Part shown: piece after piece, positions 33,907-43,827 of the stretch
Position numbering within the stretch: the stretch's first letter is position 1
Layout: each line of letters starts with the position of its first letter
Assembly (NCBI GenBank): GCA_039180675.1
Contig: JBCDDC010000015.1
Location: 1-64,000, forward strand
DNA from: Thermohalobaculum sp039180675
Lineage (GTDB): Bacteria; Pseudomonadota; Alphaproteobacteria; Rhodobacterales; Rhodobacteraceae
Direction of reading: 5' to 3'
DNA: 64,000 nt
Notes under the pieces: generated by a model
The model's database searches: none
What the model was told of the DNA's origin: nothing
The model's input: only the letters and a program-made list of their open reading frames with translations
Translations under genes and position numbers: made by a program

Positions 33907-34815
33907 CTATTCCGTTGCACCGATAGACCCTCGAAGCCGATCCGTCGCCTCATAGACACTCTGCGGATCCGTATGATGCGGCATGTGCCCGACGCCAGGC
34001 AGGATCACGGTGTTGGCTGTCGGTGCAAGGCTCGCGATCGGTCCGGTTTCCGGGTCGTGGGGTACGATCGCATCCGCGCCTCCGTGCAGCACTTCGACAG
34101 GGCAACTGATTGTCGGCACCTTAGCCAGAGTTGCGGAGGTTTGCGCGTGCAGACGATCCATCGCGCGGAGATTGAGGGCGAAGGTTGCGGGTTTCAGCGC
34201 CAGAGCCACGCCGCCGCGTTCGACATAGTCGCTGGGCACGGGCTGGGGCTCGAAAACCTCGGCCAGTTCCCGCTCGATCAGCGTGTCACTTGCTATCAGA
34301 GGAACGGCTTTGCCCATCAGGCTGCCGAGCACCGCGACGCCCCCCAACCGGTATCGCCAGCCGAGCGCACCGCCCCAGCTGATCATCGCGCCGGACATTG
34401 CGAGGATCCCGGCGACCTCCTTCGGGCGGGTCAAAGCCCAGTCCAGCGCGACTGCCACGCCATAGGAGTGACCAAAGAGAGCGTAACGGTCATAGCCCAG
34501 CTTCGTCATCATGGTGCGCAGGAGCCGGGTCTGCGGCGCGATCATCCAGGTTTCATCCGCGAGAAAATCGGAGTGTCCATAGCCGGGACGGTCGATCGCG
34601 ATGACATGCCATTTCGCCGCGAGCTCGTCGAAGACCGAGCTGGTCCAGTCTCTCAGATTGCCGCTTGCGCCATGCAGCAGCACGAGCGGCATCGCGTCCG
34701 GCGAACCGGCCCGTTTCAGATGAATTTTTACCCCGTCGACCTCGACAAACTCGCCGATCGGAGGAATCTCACGATTGATACGATCGGAGAACCGGGTGCG
34801 CCGCGTGATTTGCAA
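33907..34815 (-). CDS. Alpha/beta hydrolase
   Basis: The 302-residue protein has the canonical fold markers: LLHGASGNLRDW (oxyanion loop), IDRPGYGHS, the nucleophile elbow GHSYG with Ser117, and a C-terminal GVGHMPHHTDP carrying the catalytic His. The N-terminus is polar, without a signal peptide, so it is probably cytoplasmic. Substrate cannot be told from sequence; epoxide-hydrolase/haloperoxidase-like and esterase roles are all possible. It is divergent from the large oxidoreductase gene at 34942. Confidence 0.85.
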   Translation of the reverse strand: MQITRRTRFSDRINREIPPIGEFVEVDGVKIHLKRAGSPDAMPLVLLHGASGNLRDWTSSVFDELAAKWHVIAIDRPGYGHSDFLADETWMIAPQTRLLRTMMTKLGYDRYALFGHSYGVAVALDWALTRPKEVAGILAMSGAMISWGGALGWRYRLGGVAVLGSLMGKAVPLIASDTLIERELAEVFEPQPVPSDYVERGGVALALKPATFALNLRAMDRLHAQTSATLAKVPTISCPVEVLHGGADAIVPHDPETGPIASLAPTANTVILPGVGHMPHHTDPQSVYEATDRLRGSIGATE

Positions 34816-34941
34816 CGGATGCTCTTGCCTGTTTGTGCCTGCTCTCCGAAGATAACGTGGATGTAAACACCCGCAAGCTACGAGGCGTTGCCAGATGGGT
34901 CAGAAACACTTACCTTTGGAGGAACGCACAGGGAGAGCTGG

Positions 34942-37900
34942 ATGAACCTGCGAGATGTGAGCCTGTCAGACCGGTATAATCTGGATCGCGACATGGTCTT
35001 GCTGTCTGGCACGCAGGCTCTGGTCCGTCTCACCCTTATCCAGCGCGCCCGCGACAAGGCTGCAGGTCTGAACACCGCGGGCTATGTCACCGGCTATCGC
35101 GGATCGCCGCTCGGTGCCGTCGATGGCACCTTCGACGCGGCGGGGCAGCAACTCACCGATGCTCAGGTCAAGTTCCAACCCGGGCTAAATGAAGATCTGG
35201 CGGCAACGGCGCTCTGGGGGTCGCAGCAGGCCGAGGGCAGGGGCGAGGGCACTCACGACGGTGTCTTTGGTCTTTGGTACGGCAAGGGGCCGGGGGTCGA
35301 CCGCTGCGGCGATGTTTTCCGCCACGCCAACCTCGCCGGAACCTCGCGCTATGGCGGTGTCCTTGCGGCAATGGGTGACGATCATACGGGCGAGTCGTCC
35401 ACCACGCTGCACCAATCCGAAATGGCGATGATGGATGCCTATATCCCCGTGCTGTCCCCGGCCGGGGTGCAGGAACTTTTGGATTATGGCGTTCTTGGCT
35501 GGGCGCTCAGCCGGTACTCCGGCTGCTGGGTCGGCCTGAAATGCATGAAGGACACGATCGAGGCGACCTCGGTGGTCGATGGCCGCTGGGACCGGGTCGA
35601 TGTTAAGTCGCCGAGCGAGCATGACCTGCCCGAGGGCGGTCTGAACATCCGGGTTTATGAAGACCCCGCCGTCCTCGAAGAACGTCTCCATGACCACAAG
35701 CGCCCTGCGGTTCTGGCCTTTGCCCGTGCCAACAAGCTCGACTACCGCGCGATCGGCAAGCCAGGCGCGAAGGTCGGGATCGTGGCGGCGGGCAAGAGCT
35801 ATATGGACGTGCGCCACGCGCTCGACCTCTTGGGTATTGATGAGGCGATGGCGGAGCGGATCGGGCTGACCACCTATAAGGTCGGAATGGTCTGGCCGCT
35901 GGAGCCGACCCGGCTGCTTGAGTGGGCCGAGGGGTTGGAGACAATCCTGGTGGTGGAAGAGAAACGGGCGATCATCGAGACCCAGCTCAAGGAAATCCTC
36001 TTCCATCTGCCGGGCCATGCGCGGGTTCTGGGGCATAAGGACGGGTCTGGAAACGTCCTCTTCTCCATGAAGAAGGGGCTGGACCCCGTGACCATCGCAC
36101 GCGGCATCGCGGGCCAGATGGTCGCCGAAGGTCTGACCAACGATACGATCACCGAGCGGCTTGCGAGCCTCAACGAGGTCGTTCGCGCAGATAATGCACC
36201 CGAGATCGCTCAGCGGACGCCATGGTTCTGCGCTGGCTGCCCCCACAACACCGGCACCAAACTGCCGGAGGGCGCGCGCGCCTATTCCGGGATCGGTTGT
36301 CACTACATGGTCCAGTGGATGGACCGCGAGACACTTGGCTACACCCACATGGGTGGCGAGGGCGCGAACTGGATCGGCGAGGCGCCGTTCTCCAGCCGCC
36401 CGCATGTTTTCCAGAACCTTGGCGACGGGACCTACAACCACTCAGGCCTCATGGCGATCCGCGCGGCGATCGGCTCAGGCGTGAACATGACCTACAAGAT
36501 CCTCTACAACGACGCGGTGGCCATGACCGGCGGCCAGCGCCATGACGGCGGGATCGACGCGCGCCGGATCGTTGATGAGCTGATCGCCATCGGCGTTGAG
36601 CGGCTGGAAGTCGTTGCGGACGAAAAGGAAGACGTCCCGGCGATGCCCGCGGGCATCCGGGTGAGTGAGCGGGCCGACCTGGTCTCGGTCGAGCAGGAAT
36701 TGCAGGACATCCCGGGCGTTACTGCGATCGTCTACATCCAGACCTGTGCTGCGGAGAAGCGGCGACGGCGCAAACGGGGCCTGTTCCCCGATCCGGGCAA
36801 ACGGGTCTTCATCAACCCATCGGTCTGCGAAGGATGCGGCGATTGCGGGGTGCAGTCGAACTGTGTCGCGATCCTGCCGCTGGAGACGCCGCTCGGCCGC
36901 AAGCGTCAGATCGACCAGTCGGCCTGCAACAAGGATTTCTCCTGCATCAAAGGGTTCTGCCCGAGCTTCGTAACGGTGGAGGGCGCAAAACCCAAGGCAC
37001 GCTCGGCGGCGGATTTCGAGCTGCCGGAGCTGCCGGATCCTAAGCTGCCCGCCCTGACGCGGCCCTTCAACATCCTCATCACCGGCGTGGGCGGCACGGG
37101 GGTCGTGACCGTCGGTGCGCTGATCACCATGGCGGCCCATGTCGAAGGCAAGGGCGCGGCTGAGATGCAGATGGCGGGCCTTGCGCAGAAAGGCGGTGCT
37201 GTTGCGATCCACTGCCGGGTCGCGCCGAAGCCCGAGGATATCTCCGCCATCCGGATCGCGACGGGCGAGGCGGATGCCGTGATCGGCGGCGACCTGGTCG
37301 TCACCGCCGCGCCGAAGACGCTCGGCCTTATGGAGCGGGGCCGCACTACGGCGATCTGCAACACGCAGGAGATCATCACCGGCGCCTTCACCAAGGACAC
37401 CGAGTTCTCGCTGCCGACCGAGCGGCTGGAACTGGCGGTGGAGCGGCGGGTTGGCTCAGGTGCATTTTCCATGATCGAGGCGACCAAGCTGGCCGAGCGG
37501 CTGTTGGGAGACGCGATCTTCTCCAACGTCATGATGCTGGGCGCGGCGTGGCAGGCGGGTATGGTGCCCCTTTCGGGCGAGGCGATCCGCAAGGCCATCG
37601 AATTGAACGGCGCGGCGGTTGCCGGAAATCTCCGTGCCTTCGAGATCGGCCGTTGGGCGGTGGCTCACCCGGATGCCGCTGCCGAAGCGATTGCCGATGA
37701 GAAGCCGGTTGAAGAGAGCTTTGAGCAGGCGCTGGCCCGCCGCGAGGCGCATCTGACGGGTTATCAGGATGCGGCTTATGCGGCGCAGTATCGGAGTCTT
37801 GTCGATCGCGCGCTGGCTGTTGATGAGGCGCTGGGTGAGGCGGTTGCGGAAGGGTACTTCAAGCTCTTGTCCTATAAGGACGAGTACGAAGTCGCGCGCT

Positions 37901-38352
37901 TGCACACTGAAACCCTGGATCAGGCCATTGCTGATGCCTTCGACAATGCCGGGCGGGTGACGTTCCATCTCGCGCCGCCGCTTCTGGGCCGCAAGGATAA
38001 GCAGGGCGCGCCGGTGAAGACCGAGTTCGGCCCGTGGATCCTGCCGGTGTTCCGCCTGTTGGCGAGCATGAAGCGCCTGCGCGGAACAAAGCTCGATATC
38101 TTCGGATATACCACCGAGCGCCGGATGGAGCGGCAGTTGATCGCGGATTATGAGCAGATGGTTGAGGAGCTTTTACGTGGCCCGTCATCGGCCATTCATA
38201 CGGCGATTTCCCTTGCGCGCCTGCCGCTCAAGATCCGTGGCTTCGGCCATGTGAAGGAGCGCAATGCGGCCGAGGCAGCGCAGGAACGCGAGATGTTGCT
38301 GGCGGAGTTTCGCGCCGGTGGGCCGACCCCGCAACCGATGGCGGCCGAATAG
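34942..38352 (+). CDS. Indolepyruvate ferredoxin oxidoreductase (fused IorA-IorB type)
   Basis: Thiamine-diphosphate and Fe-S enzyme that decarboxylates aryl or branched 2-oxoacids to acyl-CoA. ATG 34942 has GGGAGAG 5 nt upstream; the product is 1136 residues, normal for the fused family. The N-terminal part (LLSGTQALVRLTLIQRARDKAAGLN ... GYRGSPLG, split across a loop) is the IorA-type TPP domain. The middle has a ferredoxin motif CEGCGDCGVQSNC near residue 630 and CIKGFCPSF. From about 708 (ILITGVGGTGVVTVG) the IorB/gamma domain follows. In aerobic alphaproteobacteria it serves amino-acid or aromatic acid catabolism. Confidence 0.93.
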   Translation: MNLRDVSLSDRYNLDRDMVLLSGTQALVRLTLIQRARDKAAGLNTAGYVTGYRGSPLGAVDGTFDAAGQQLTDAQVKFQPGLNEDLAATALWGSQQAEGRGEGTHDGVFGLWYGKGPGVDRCGDVFRHANLAGTSRYGGVLAAMGDDHTGESSTTLHQSEMAMMDAYIPVLSPAGVQELLDYGVLGWALSRYSGCWVGLKCMKDTIEATSVVDGRWDRVDVKSPSEHDLPEGGLNIRVYEDPAVLEERLHDHKRPAVLAFARANKLDYRAIGKPGAKVGIVAAGKSYMDVRHALDLLGIDEAMAERIGLTTYKVGMVWPLEPTRLLEWAEGLETILVVEEKRAIIETQLKEILFHLPGHARVLGHKDGSGNVLFSMKKGLDPVTIARGIAGQMVAEGLTNDTITERLASLNEVVRADNAPEIAQRTPWFCAGCPHNTGTKLPEGARAYSGIGCHYMVQWMDRETLGYTHMGGEGANWIGEAPFSSRPHVFQNLGDGTYNHSGLMAIRAAIGSGVNMTYKILYNDAVAMTGGQRHDGGIDARRIVDELIAIGVERLEVVADEKEDVPAMPAGIRVSERADLVSVEQELQDIPGVTAIVYIQTCAAEKRRRRKRGLFPDPGKRVFINPSVCEGCGDCGVQSNCVAILPLETPLGRKRQIDQSACNKDFSCIKGFCPSFVTVEGAKPKARSAADFELPELPDPKLPALTRPFNILITGVGGTGVVTVGALITMAAHVEGKGAAEMQMAGLAQKGGAVAIHCRVAPKPEDISAIRIATGEADAVIGGDLVVTAAPKTLGLMERGRTTAICNTQEIITGAFTKDTEFSLPTERLELAVERRVGSGAFSMIEATKLAERLLGDAIFSNVMMLGAAWQAGMVPLSGEAIRKAIELNGAAVAGNLRAFEIGRWAVAHPDAAAEAIADEKPVEESFEQALARREAHLTGYQDAAYAAQYRSLVDRALAVDEALGEAVAEGYFKLLSYKDEYEVARLHTETLDQAIADAFDNAGRVTFHLAPPLLGRKDKQGAPVKTEFGPWILPVFRLLASMKRLRGTKLDIFGYTTERRMERQLIADYEQMVEELLRGPSSAIHTAISLARLPLKIRGFGHVKERNAAEAAQEREMLLAEFRAGGPTPQPMAAE

Positions 38353-38365
38353 GCCATCCGTGCTT

Positions 38366-39310
38366 TCAGAGGGCGCCGCCCAGAACCGCAAGCCAAACCG
38401 GGATTGTCAGCAGGCTCAGGATCGTCGCGATCAGGACCGACGAGGCCGCCGTCCCCTCCGCCCGTTTGTAGAGCGCCGCGAAGATGTAGCCGTTGATGCC
38501 CGTCGGCATCGCCGCCATCACCACGGCTGACTGCACGAAGGGCGCGGAGAGGGCGAAAACCTGGGCTGAGAGAACCCATGCCAGCGCCGGATGGAGGACG
38601 ATGGAGAGGCTCGCCACCATCAAGGCCTCCGACAGGTTTTCGGACAGCGCATAGCGGGTCAGGACACCGCCGACACCGAAGAGCGCGACGGGAAGCGCCG
38701 CGTCGGCGATCATATCAATGGCGGCGAGGATCGGGCCGGGCAGGATGATCCCGCTCAAGTTTGCCGCGATCCCGGCCATCAGGCCGATCATCAGCGCATT
38801 GTGAAACATCGCCTTGGCGGTCTGGGCCAGCGCCTTGGTCAACGGCACCGCGTCGCGGCGGCAGAACTCCATCGTGAGAATGCCGAGGGAGTAGCAAAAC
38901 GGCGTGTGGAAGGTGATGAGCGCAAAGATCTCGTCCATCCGGCCATAGGCCCGCTCCATGATTGGCAGGCCGAGCAGGACGGAGTTGGAGAAAAGCGCGC
39001 AGAACCCGACCGCGACCGCCTCTCCCGGCCGACGCTTCCAGACATATCGGGCCAGCAGGATGCCGATCCCGAAACAGACGAGCGCGGCGGTGTAGAAGGA
39101 GAGCTGGTGTTCGAGTTTGAGCGCCGCGTCCAGATCCAGCCCGTACATCGCGCGAAACAGCAGAACCGGCATCGCGAAACCGGTCGCGAATTTGATCAAC
39201 ATGTCGATGCCCGCGTCCGGGAACCATTTGAGCCGGACCATGCCGTATCCAGCACCAACAACGAGAAAGACGGGTAGAACGATGGTCAGGAGCGCGATCA
39301 GGGCGCTCAA
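38366..39310 (-). CDS. AEC family transporter (auxin efflux carrier-like)
   Basis: The 314-residue inner-membrane protein has about ten hydrophobic helices and the AEC pattern: VLPVFLVVGAGYGMVRL at the N-terminus, MPVLLFRAMYG, and a C-terminal MAAMPTGINGYIFAALYKRAEG. Bacterial members move malonate, malate or other carboxylates, but the substrate here is unknown. The start overlaps the upstream MBL gene by 4 nt, so it is the last gene of the leftward tmk-holB operon. Confidence 0.88.
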   Translation of the reverse strand: MSALIALLTIVLPVFLVVGAGYGMVRLKWFPDAGIDMLIKFATGFAMPVLLFRAMYGLDLDAALKLEHQLSFYTAALVCFGIGILLARYVWKRRPGEAVAVGFCALFSNSVLLGLPIMERAYGRMDEIFALITFHTPFCYSLGILTMEFCRRDAVPLTKALAQTAKAMFHNALMIGLMAGIAANLSGIILPGPILAAIDMIADAALPVALFGVGGVLTRYALSENLSEALMVASLSIVLHPALAWVLSAQVFALSAPFVQSAVVMAAMPTGINGYIFAALYKRAEGTAASSVLIATILSLLTIPVWLAVLGGAL

Positions 39311-40113
39311 AGGGGATACTCCAGCACCAGCCCGTCATGCGCAGGTGCGACGTTTTCCGGTGTTTCGGACAGAAGCGTCTCGTAGTCGAGATCGACATGG
39401 AGATTGGTGAGGAAGGCGCGTTTCGGTGCCGCCTCTGCGATCCAGGCCACCGATTGCTCGACATTCGAATGGCTTGGATGCGGCGTGTAGCGCAGCGCGT
39501 CGAGGATCCAGCAATCCAGATCTTTTACGGCTGCCCAGGCTTCTTCGGTCATGGCCGAGATGTCGGGCACATAGGCGAGGTCGCCAACCCGAAACCCCAG
39601 CGCATCGGCGTCGCCGTGTTGGACCCGGAAGCCGTCGAGGCGGATCGTCCCGCCCGCGCCGGAGATCTCAAGCGGCCCGTTGATAATGTGGCGATCCATG
39701 ATGGCGGGGTAACCGGTGCCCGGAGCCTGCTCGAACAGATAGGCGAAGCGGCGCATCATATCCGCTTCGGTCTCCGGGCTCATCCAGGCGGGTATCCGGG
39801 CGCGGCGGTTGAAGGCGACCATGCGCAGATCGTCGAGCCCGTGGACGTGATCGGCATGCTCATGGGTCAGCACCAGCGCGTCGATGAGCCCGCATTTCGC
39901 TCGGACGAGTTGGTGGCTGATATCAGCACCCGCGTCGATCAGAACGGCGGTCTGACCCTCCTCGGTCTGTCTTTGGATCAGGAGCGCGCAGCGGGAGCGG
40001 CGGTTCTTTGGGTTCTCAGGATCACAGGCGCCCCAATTGGGCCCGGTTGGGCCGATGCGGGGCACGCCGCCCGACGAGCCGCAACCCAGAACTGTGAAGC
40101 GCAGGACAGCCAT
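39307..40113 (-). CDS. MBL-fold metallohydrolase, PhnP-like
   Basis: Predicted phosphodiesterase-type hydrolase. The 268 residues contain LGCGSSGGVPRIG at the N-terminus and the metal motif HEHADH at 84-89, as in PhnP and the tRNase-Z-like branch. The central VRHGDADALGFR-like segment (QHGDADALGFRVGDLAYVPD) and late HPSHSNVEQ complete the pattern. The start overlaps the tatD stop by 1 nt (TGATG), and the stop overlaps the AEC gene. This tatD-MBL pair is conserved in alphaproteobacteria, where it may act in nucleotide or nucleic-acid clean-up. Confidence 0.9.
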   Translation of the reverse strand: MAVLRFTVLGCGSSGGVPRIGPTGPNWGACDPENPKNRRSRCALLIQRQTEEGQTAVLIDAGADISHQLVRAKCGLIDALVLTHEHADHVHGLDDLRMVAFNRRARIPAWMSPETEADMMRRFAYLFEQAPGTGYPAIMDRHIINGPLEISGAGGTIRLDGFRVQHGDADALGFRVGDLAYVPDISAMTEEAWAAVKDLDCWILDALRYTPHPSHSNVEQSVAWIAEAAPKRAFLTNLHVDLDYETLLSETPENVAPAHDGLVLEYPL

Positions 40114-40913
40114 CAGGCGGCCTCGGCGCCCTGGGCCGCTTTCGGAAACAACCGGTCGAAATTCGCGGTCGTGGCCGTGCAGAATGTCTCGTAGTCGACT
40201 CCGAGGGTTTCGGCGCCGACCTTTGCGGTGAGGGCGGTATATGCCGGTTCGCAGGTCTTTCCGCGATGAGGCGGCGGGGCGAGATAGGGGCTGTCGGTCT
40301 CGACCAGAATGCGATCCAGCGGTGTCTCGGCGAAAATCTCGCGAAGTTCGGTCGATCTCGGGAAGGCCGCGATACCGGACATGGAGAGGTAGAAACCAAG
40401 ATCGAGACAGGCCTTCGCAAGCTCCTTGCCGGAGGAGAAGCAGTGCATGACGCAGGTGAACGGGCCTGCCCGGTGCTCCTCTCTCAGGATCCGCGCCATG
40501 TCCTCATCGGCAGCGCGCGAATGGATGATCAGGGGCAATGTGGTTTGCCGGCAGGCCTCGATGTGGAGGCGCAGGCTTTCCTGCTGAAGCGCGGCGGTCT
40601 CGGACGTGTAGTGATAGTCGAGCCCCGTCTCGCCGATGCCGACGCATTTCGGATGCGCCGCGATCCTGGTCAGCTCCTCGACCGTTGCCATCGGTTCCTC
40701 GGCCATGTGCAGCGGGTGTCCGCCCGCGGCGAAGTAGACGCTGTCGAACCGCTCTGCGATCGCGCGGACATTAGGCTCGTTGCGCAATCGGGTGCAGATC
40801 GTGACCATGCGTTTGACCCCGGCGGCATGCGCGCGTGAGACGATCTCCGGCAGATCATCCACAAGCTTTGGGAAGTCGAGATGGCAATGGCTGTCGACCA
40901 GCTCGGGCGTCAT
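40113..40913 (-). CDS. TatD family metal-dependent DNase
   Basis: Amidohydrolase-fold exonuclease. The 266-residue protein has the HxH metal pair in DSHCHLDF (His9, His11), the glutamate motif GIGETGLDYHY, IIHSRAADED and the C-terminal ETDSPYLAPPPHRGK, all diagnostic. It lies 18 nt after holB and overlaps the MBL gene by 1 nt. TatD proteins act in DNA repair and degradation rather than in Tat export itself. Confidence 0.93.
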   Translation of the reverse strand: MTPELVDSHCHLDFPKLVDDLPEIVSRAHAAGVKRMVTICTRLRNEPNVRAIAERFDSVYFAAGGHPLHMAEEPMATVEELTRIAAHPKCVGIGETGLDYHYTSETAALQQESLRLHIEACRQTTLPLIIHSRAADEDMARILREEHRAGPFTCVMHCFSSGKELAKACLDLGFYLSMSGIAAFPRSTELREIFAETPLDRILVETDSPYLAPPPHRGKTCEPAYTALTAKVGAETLGVDYETFCTATTANFDRLFPKAAQGAEAA

Positions 40914-40931
40914 GCGGAGGTGCTCCGGAAA

Positions 40932-42068
40932 TCAGGCGGCCCGACGCACCTCGCCGAGCACAGTATCGAGGTCCAGCAGGGTATCTATGATGGTCTGGCT
41001 GGGGTCAAGATTGACCGCCATTGCATGGCGCAGGCTCTGGCCGATCCGCGCCGAGGCATCGGCCCAGTACGGCGCCTGCGCAGGAGAGGCAGCGGCGATG
41101 GCCATAAGCTCCGGCTCCTGCGGCGCGGCGGGAGGCGGCGGGAGGCCAGTGGCCGCGGCATGGGCGAGCCGACCCACCAGAACCTGCAAAAGATCGGAGA
41201 TCATCGCATAGTGCTGGGCGCCGGATGCCCCGCCTGCCTTTGCCGATAGCACGCCCATGTCGTGGCGGTTGACCCGGCCTGTCTGCATCATCCCCACGAG
41301 TTTGGCGAAGGTGTCCAGCCCGTCACCCTTGATCAGTTCAATGGCCCGCCCGACGGACCCGCCCGCCAGTTCGGCGAGCGCTGCTTTGTCACGTCCAGCA
41401 ACATCGATCTCCGTTTGAGCAAGCGCTTTCGAAAGATCGGCCGAGTTAAGTGGTGACAGATCCAGAAACCGGCAGCGGGACCGGATTGTGGGCAGAAGGC
41501 CGCCGGGCGCGTGGGAGATCAGGATCATCAGCACACGTTCAGGCGGTTCTTCAAGAATTTTCAGGAGCGCGTTGGCTGCAGATCGGTTCATCTGATCCGC
41601 GGCATCGACGATCACGACCCGCCATCCGCCGTCGGCTGCGCTCAGTTGCAGGAAGCTCTTCGTGGCCCGGACATCCTCGATCACGACCTGTGTGCGCGGG
41701 CGGCCCGTGTTTGGATTGTAGCCAAGACGCAGGACCGAGAGACGCGGTTCGGAGCCCGCGCGGATGCGTTGGGCAATCGGGCAGTCTGCAGGGCTCTCGA
41801 GGGTTTGGGGCACCGCCGGGCCACCAAAAAGACTGGCCTCCTGCACAGGGCCATCGGCAAGGATGGCGCGGGCCATACGGTAGGCGAGTGTCGCCTTGCC
41901 GATCCCCTTGGGCCCTCGGAGCAGCCATGCATGATGAAGCCGTTCGCCCGCCCAGGCATCCAGGAACAGCTTTTCCGAATGCTCCTGTCCGTAGAGGACT
42001 GTCGTCTCACGCGGGTGGGGGGCGTCGGCGACGCGATCAAGCTCCGGTGGGGTCTCCGTCTCAGACAC
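40932..42068 (-). CDS. holB: DNA polymerase III delta-prime subunit
   Basis: Clamp-loader subunit that opens the sliding clamp. The 378-residue AAA+ protein has HHAWLLRGPKGIGKATLAYRMA (P-loop at 52-60), KILEEPPERVLMILISHAPGGLLPTIRSRC split into sensor-1 and the SRC motif, as in the tau/delta-prime branch. The length exceeds E. coli delta-prime (334) but is usual for alphaproteobacteria. The start overlaps the tmk stop by 8 nt, giving the conserved tmk-holB pair. Confidence 0.93.
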   Translation of the reverse strand: MSETETPPELDRVADAPHPRETTVLYGQEHSEKLFLDAWAGERLHHAWLLRGPKGIGKATLAYRMARAILADGPVQEASLFGGPAVPQTLESPADCPIAQRIRAGSEPRLSVLRLGYNPNTGRPRTQVVIEDVRATKSFLQLSAADGGWRVVIVDAADQMNRSAANALLKILEEPPERVLMILISHAPGGLLPTIRSRCRFLDLSPLNSADLSKALAQTEIDVAGRDKAALAELAGGSVGRAIELIKGDGLDTFAKLVGMMQTGRVNRHDMGVLSAKAGGASGAQHYAMISDLLQVLVGRLAHAAATGLPPPPAAPQEPELMAIAAASPAQAPYWADASARIGQSLRHAMAVNLDPSQTIIDTLLDLDTVLGEVRRAA

Positions 42069-42684
42069 CGAGCTTCTCCGTCACTACGTTCAACAGACGC
42101 GCTGCAACCTCGCTCGGATCCCCGGCGGCATCGATGATCTTGATCCTTTCCGGGTGAGCCTTCGCGAGATCCTTGAACGTTGCGCGGAGCGTGCGCTGAA
42201 AGCTCAGGCCATGCTGTTCAAAGCGATCCTCGCCGCCCGCCCGCTGGCCCGCGCGTTCAAAGGCGTTCTCGGGGTCGATATCGAGAAGCAGTGTCAGATC
42301 CGGCTCCCTCCCGATTGCGAGCTCGTGCAGGGTATCGACCATGGTGCGAAGCGGGCCGTGGCCCTGATAGGCCCGCGTGGAGTCGATGAAACGGTCGCAA
42401 AGCACGATATCCCCGCGCGCCAGCGCAGGCGCGATCGTGCGCTCCATGTGGTCGCGCCGCGCTGCCGTGAAGAGCAGGATTTCTGTCTCGGCCGACCACC
42501 TCTCAGGCGGGCCTTCGACGAGCAGGCGGCGGATCTCCTCTGCTCCCGGCGACCCGCCCGGTTCGCGGGTCGTGATCACGGTTCGCCCCTGAGCGCACAA
42601 GGCTTCTGCAAGACGGGCGATCTGGGTTGATTTCCCGGACCCGTCGATGCCTTCGATCGTGATGAACAGGCCGTCTGCGTCCAC
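42061..42684 (-). CDS. tmk: Thymidylate kinase
   Basis: Phosphorylates dTMP to dTDP. The 207-residue P-loop kinase has FITIEGIDGSGKSTQ (P-loop 11-20), TTREPGGSPGAEEIRRLL (dTMP-binding DRxPGG-like segment), LCDRFIDSTRAYQG, and ERIKIIDA near the end. The start is GTG 42684, immediately adjacent to the dacA-type stop (TAA then GTG), so translation is coupled to it; its 3' end overlaps holB. Confidence 0.95.
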   Translation of the reverse strand: MDADGLFITIEGIDGSGKSTQIARLAEALCAQGRTVITTREPGGSPGAEEIRRLLVEGPPERWSAETEILLFTAARRDHMERTIAPALARGDIVLCDRFIDSTRAYQGHGPLRTMVDTLHELAIGREPDLTLLLDIDPENAFERAGQRAGGEDRFEQHGLSFQRTLRATFKDLAKAHPERIKIIDAAGDPSEVAARLLNVVTEKLGV

Positions 42685-43827
42685 TTATCCGTCCCCGGCG
42701 GGGAGAACGCCGGACAACAGGAGATGAGCGGCAGCTTGCATTCTTTCCAGGATCCCGCCTTCCGCGACATCTTGCGTCGCGATGAGCGGCACGGTGACGG
42801 GTGGCATCCCGCGCGCCTCGATGGTCAGCAGACCAAGCTTGTCGCCGGACGCGATCGGAGCCGTGGCGGGAGACCTATGCGTCACGGTGAGCTTCGTATC
42901 GGCCAGCGTTCCGGCGGGGACGAGCAGGGTGATATCGCGGGCCGGTGCGATCGGGACTGACACCTCACCGCCGATCCAAACCGGCACTTCCGCGATCTCC
43001 TGCCCGGCGGTGTAGAGGGCCTTCGCTTCGAAGGCGCGGAACGCCCAGGTGATCAGACGCTCGGTCTCCTGCTTGCGCTGCGCGGCGCTATCGAGCCCGG
43101 TCACGACAACAACGATCCTGCGGTCCCCTCGTTTGGCCGAGGCTGCGAGCCCATAGCCCGCTTCTTCCGTGTGCCCGGTCTTGAGACCGTCTGCTCCGAT
43201 CCCGAGGTCGAGCAGCGGGTTGCGGTTGGGCTGCGTGATACCGTCCCAGGTGAACTCTGTCTCCTCGAACATCTGATAGTACTCAGGAAATTCGGTGACG
43301 AGCCTCGCGGAAAGTGTTGCGAGGTCCCGCACGCTCATCTTCTGATCGGGGTGCGGCCAGCCGGTTGAATTGGCAAAGGTCGACGCAGTGAGCCCGATCT
43401 CTGGGGCACGCTCATTCATCCTTTGGGCGAATGCCTCTTCGGTGCCCAGCATCGCTTCGGCGAGGGCGACGGCGGCGTCGTTTCCGGACTGGATCACCAC
43501 ACCTTTGAGCAAGTCTTCGACGCTGACCAGTTCGCCATCGCGGATAAACATCTTCGAGCCGCCCATGCTGGCCGCACGAGCGGAGGTGCGGAACTTGTCA
43601 TCCAGTGCGATGCGCCCGGCCTGTAAGGCCTCGAAGACCATGTTCAGCGTCATCAGCTTTGACATCGAGGCGGGCGGCAGCGGCAGATCCGGGTCCTTCT
43701 CGAGCAGGATCGCGCCGGAGTTGAGATCCATCACGATCGCCGCGCGGGCCGGCGTATCCTGCTGGCTCAGCGCCGCCTTCGGCAGGATCAGGCAGCACAG
43801 GAGAAAGGCGGAAAGAAGAAAGCGCAT
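42685..43827 (-). CDS. D-alanyl-D-alanine carboxypeptidase (DacA/PBP5-like)
   Basis: Trims the terminal D-Ala from peptidoglycan stem peptides in the periplasm. The 380-residue precursor has a signal peptide (MRFLLSAFLLCCLILPKAALS). The penicillin-binding motifs are SMSK with Ser54 and Lys57, SGN at 114-116 and KTG at 216-218. A PBP5-type C-terminal beta domain and a final amphipathic stretch follow. Start overlaps the SPOR-protein stop by 1 nt (TAATG). Neighbouring tmk starts directly after its stop. Confidence 0.94.
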   Translation of the reverse strand: MRFLLSAFLLCCLILPKAALSQQDTPARAAIVMDLNSGAILLEKDPDLPLPPASMSKLMTLNMVFEALQAGRIALDDKFRTSARAASMGGSKMFIRDGELVSVEDLLKGVVIQSGNDAAVALAEAMLGTEEAFAQRMNERAPEIGLTASTFANSTGWPHPDQKMSVRDLATLSARLVTEFPEYYQMFEETEFTWDGITQPNRNPLLDLGIGADGLKTGHTEEAGYGLAASAKRGDRRIVVVVTGLDSAAQRKQETERLITWAFRAFEAKALYTAGQEIAEVPVWIGGEVSVPIAPARDITLLVPAGTLADTKLTVTHRSPATAPIASGDKLGLLTIEARGMPPVTVPLIATQDVAEGGILERMQAAAHLLLSGVLPAGDG

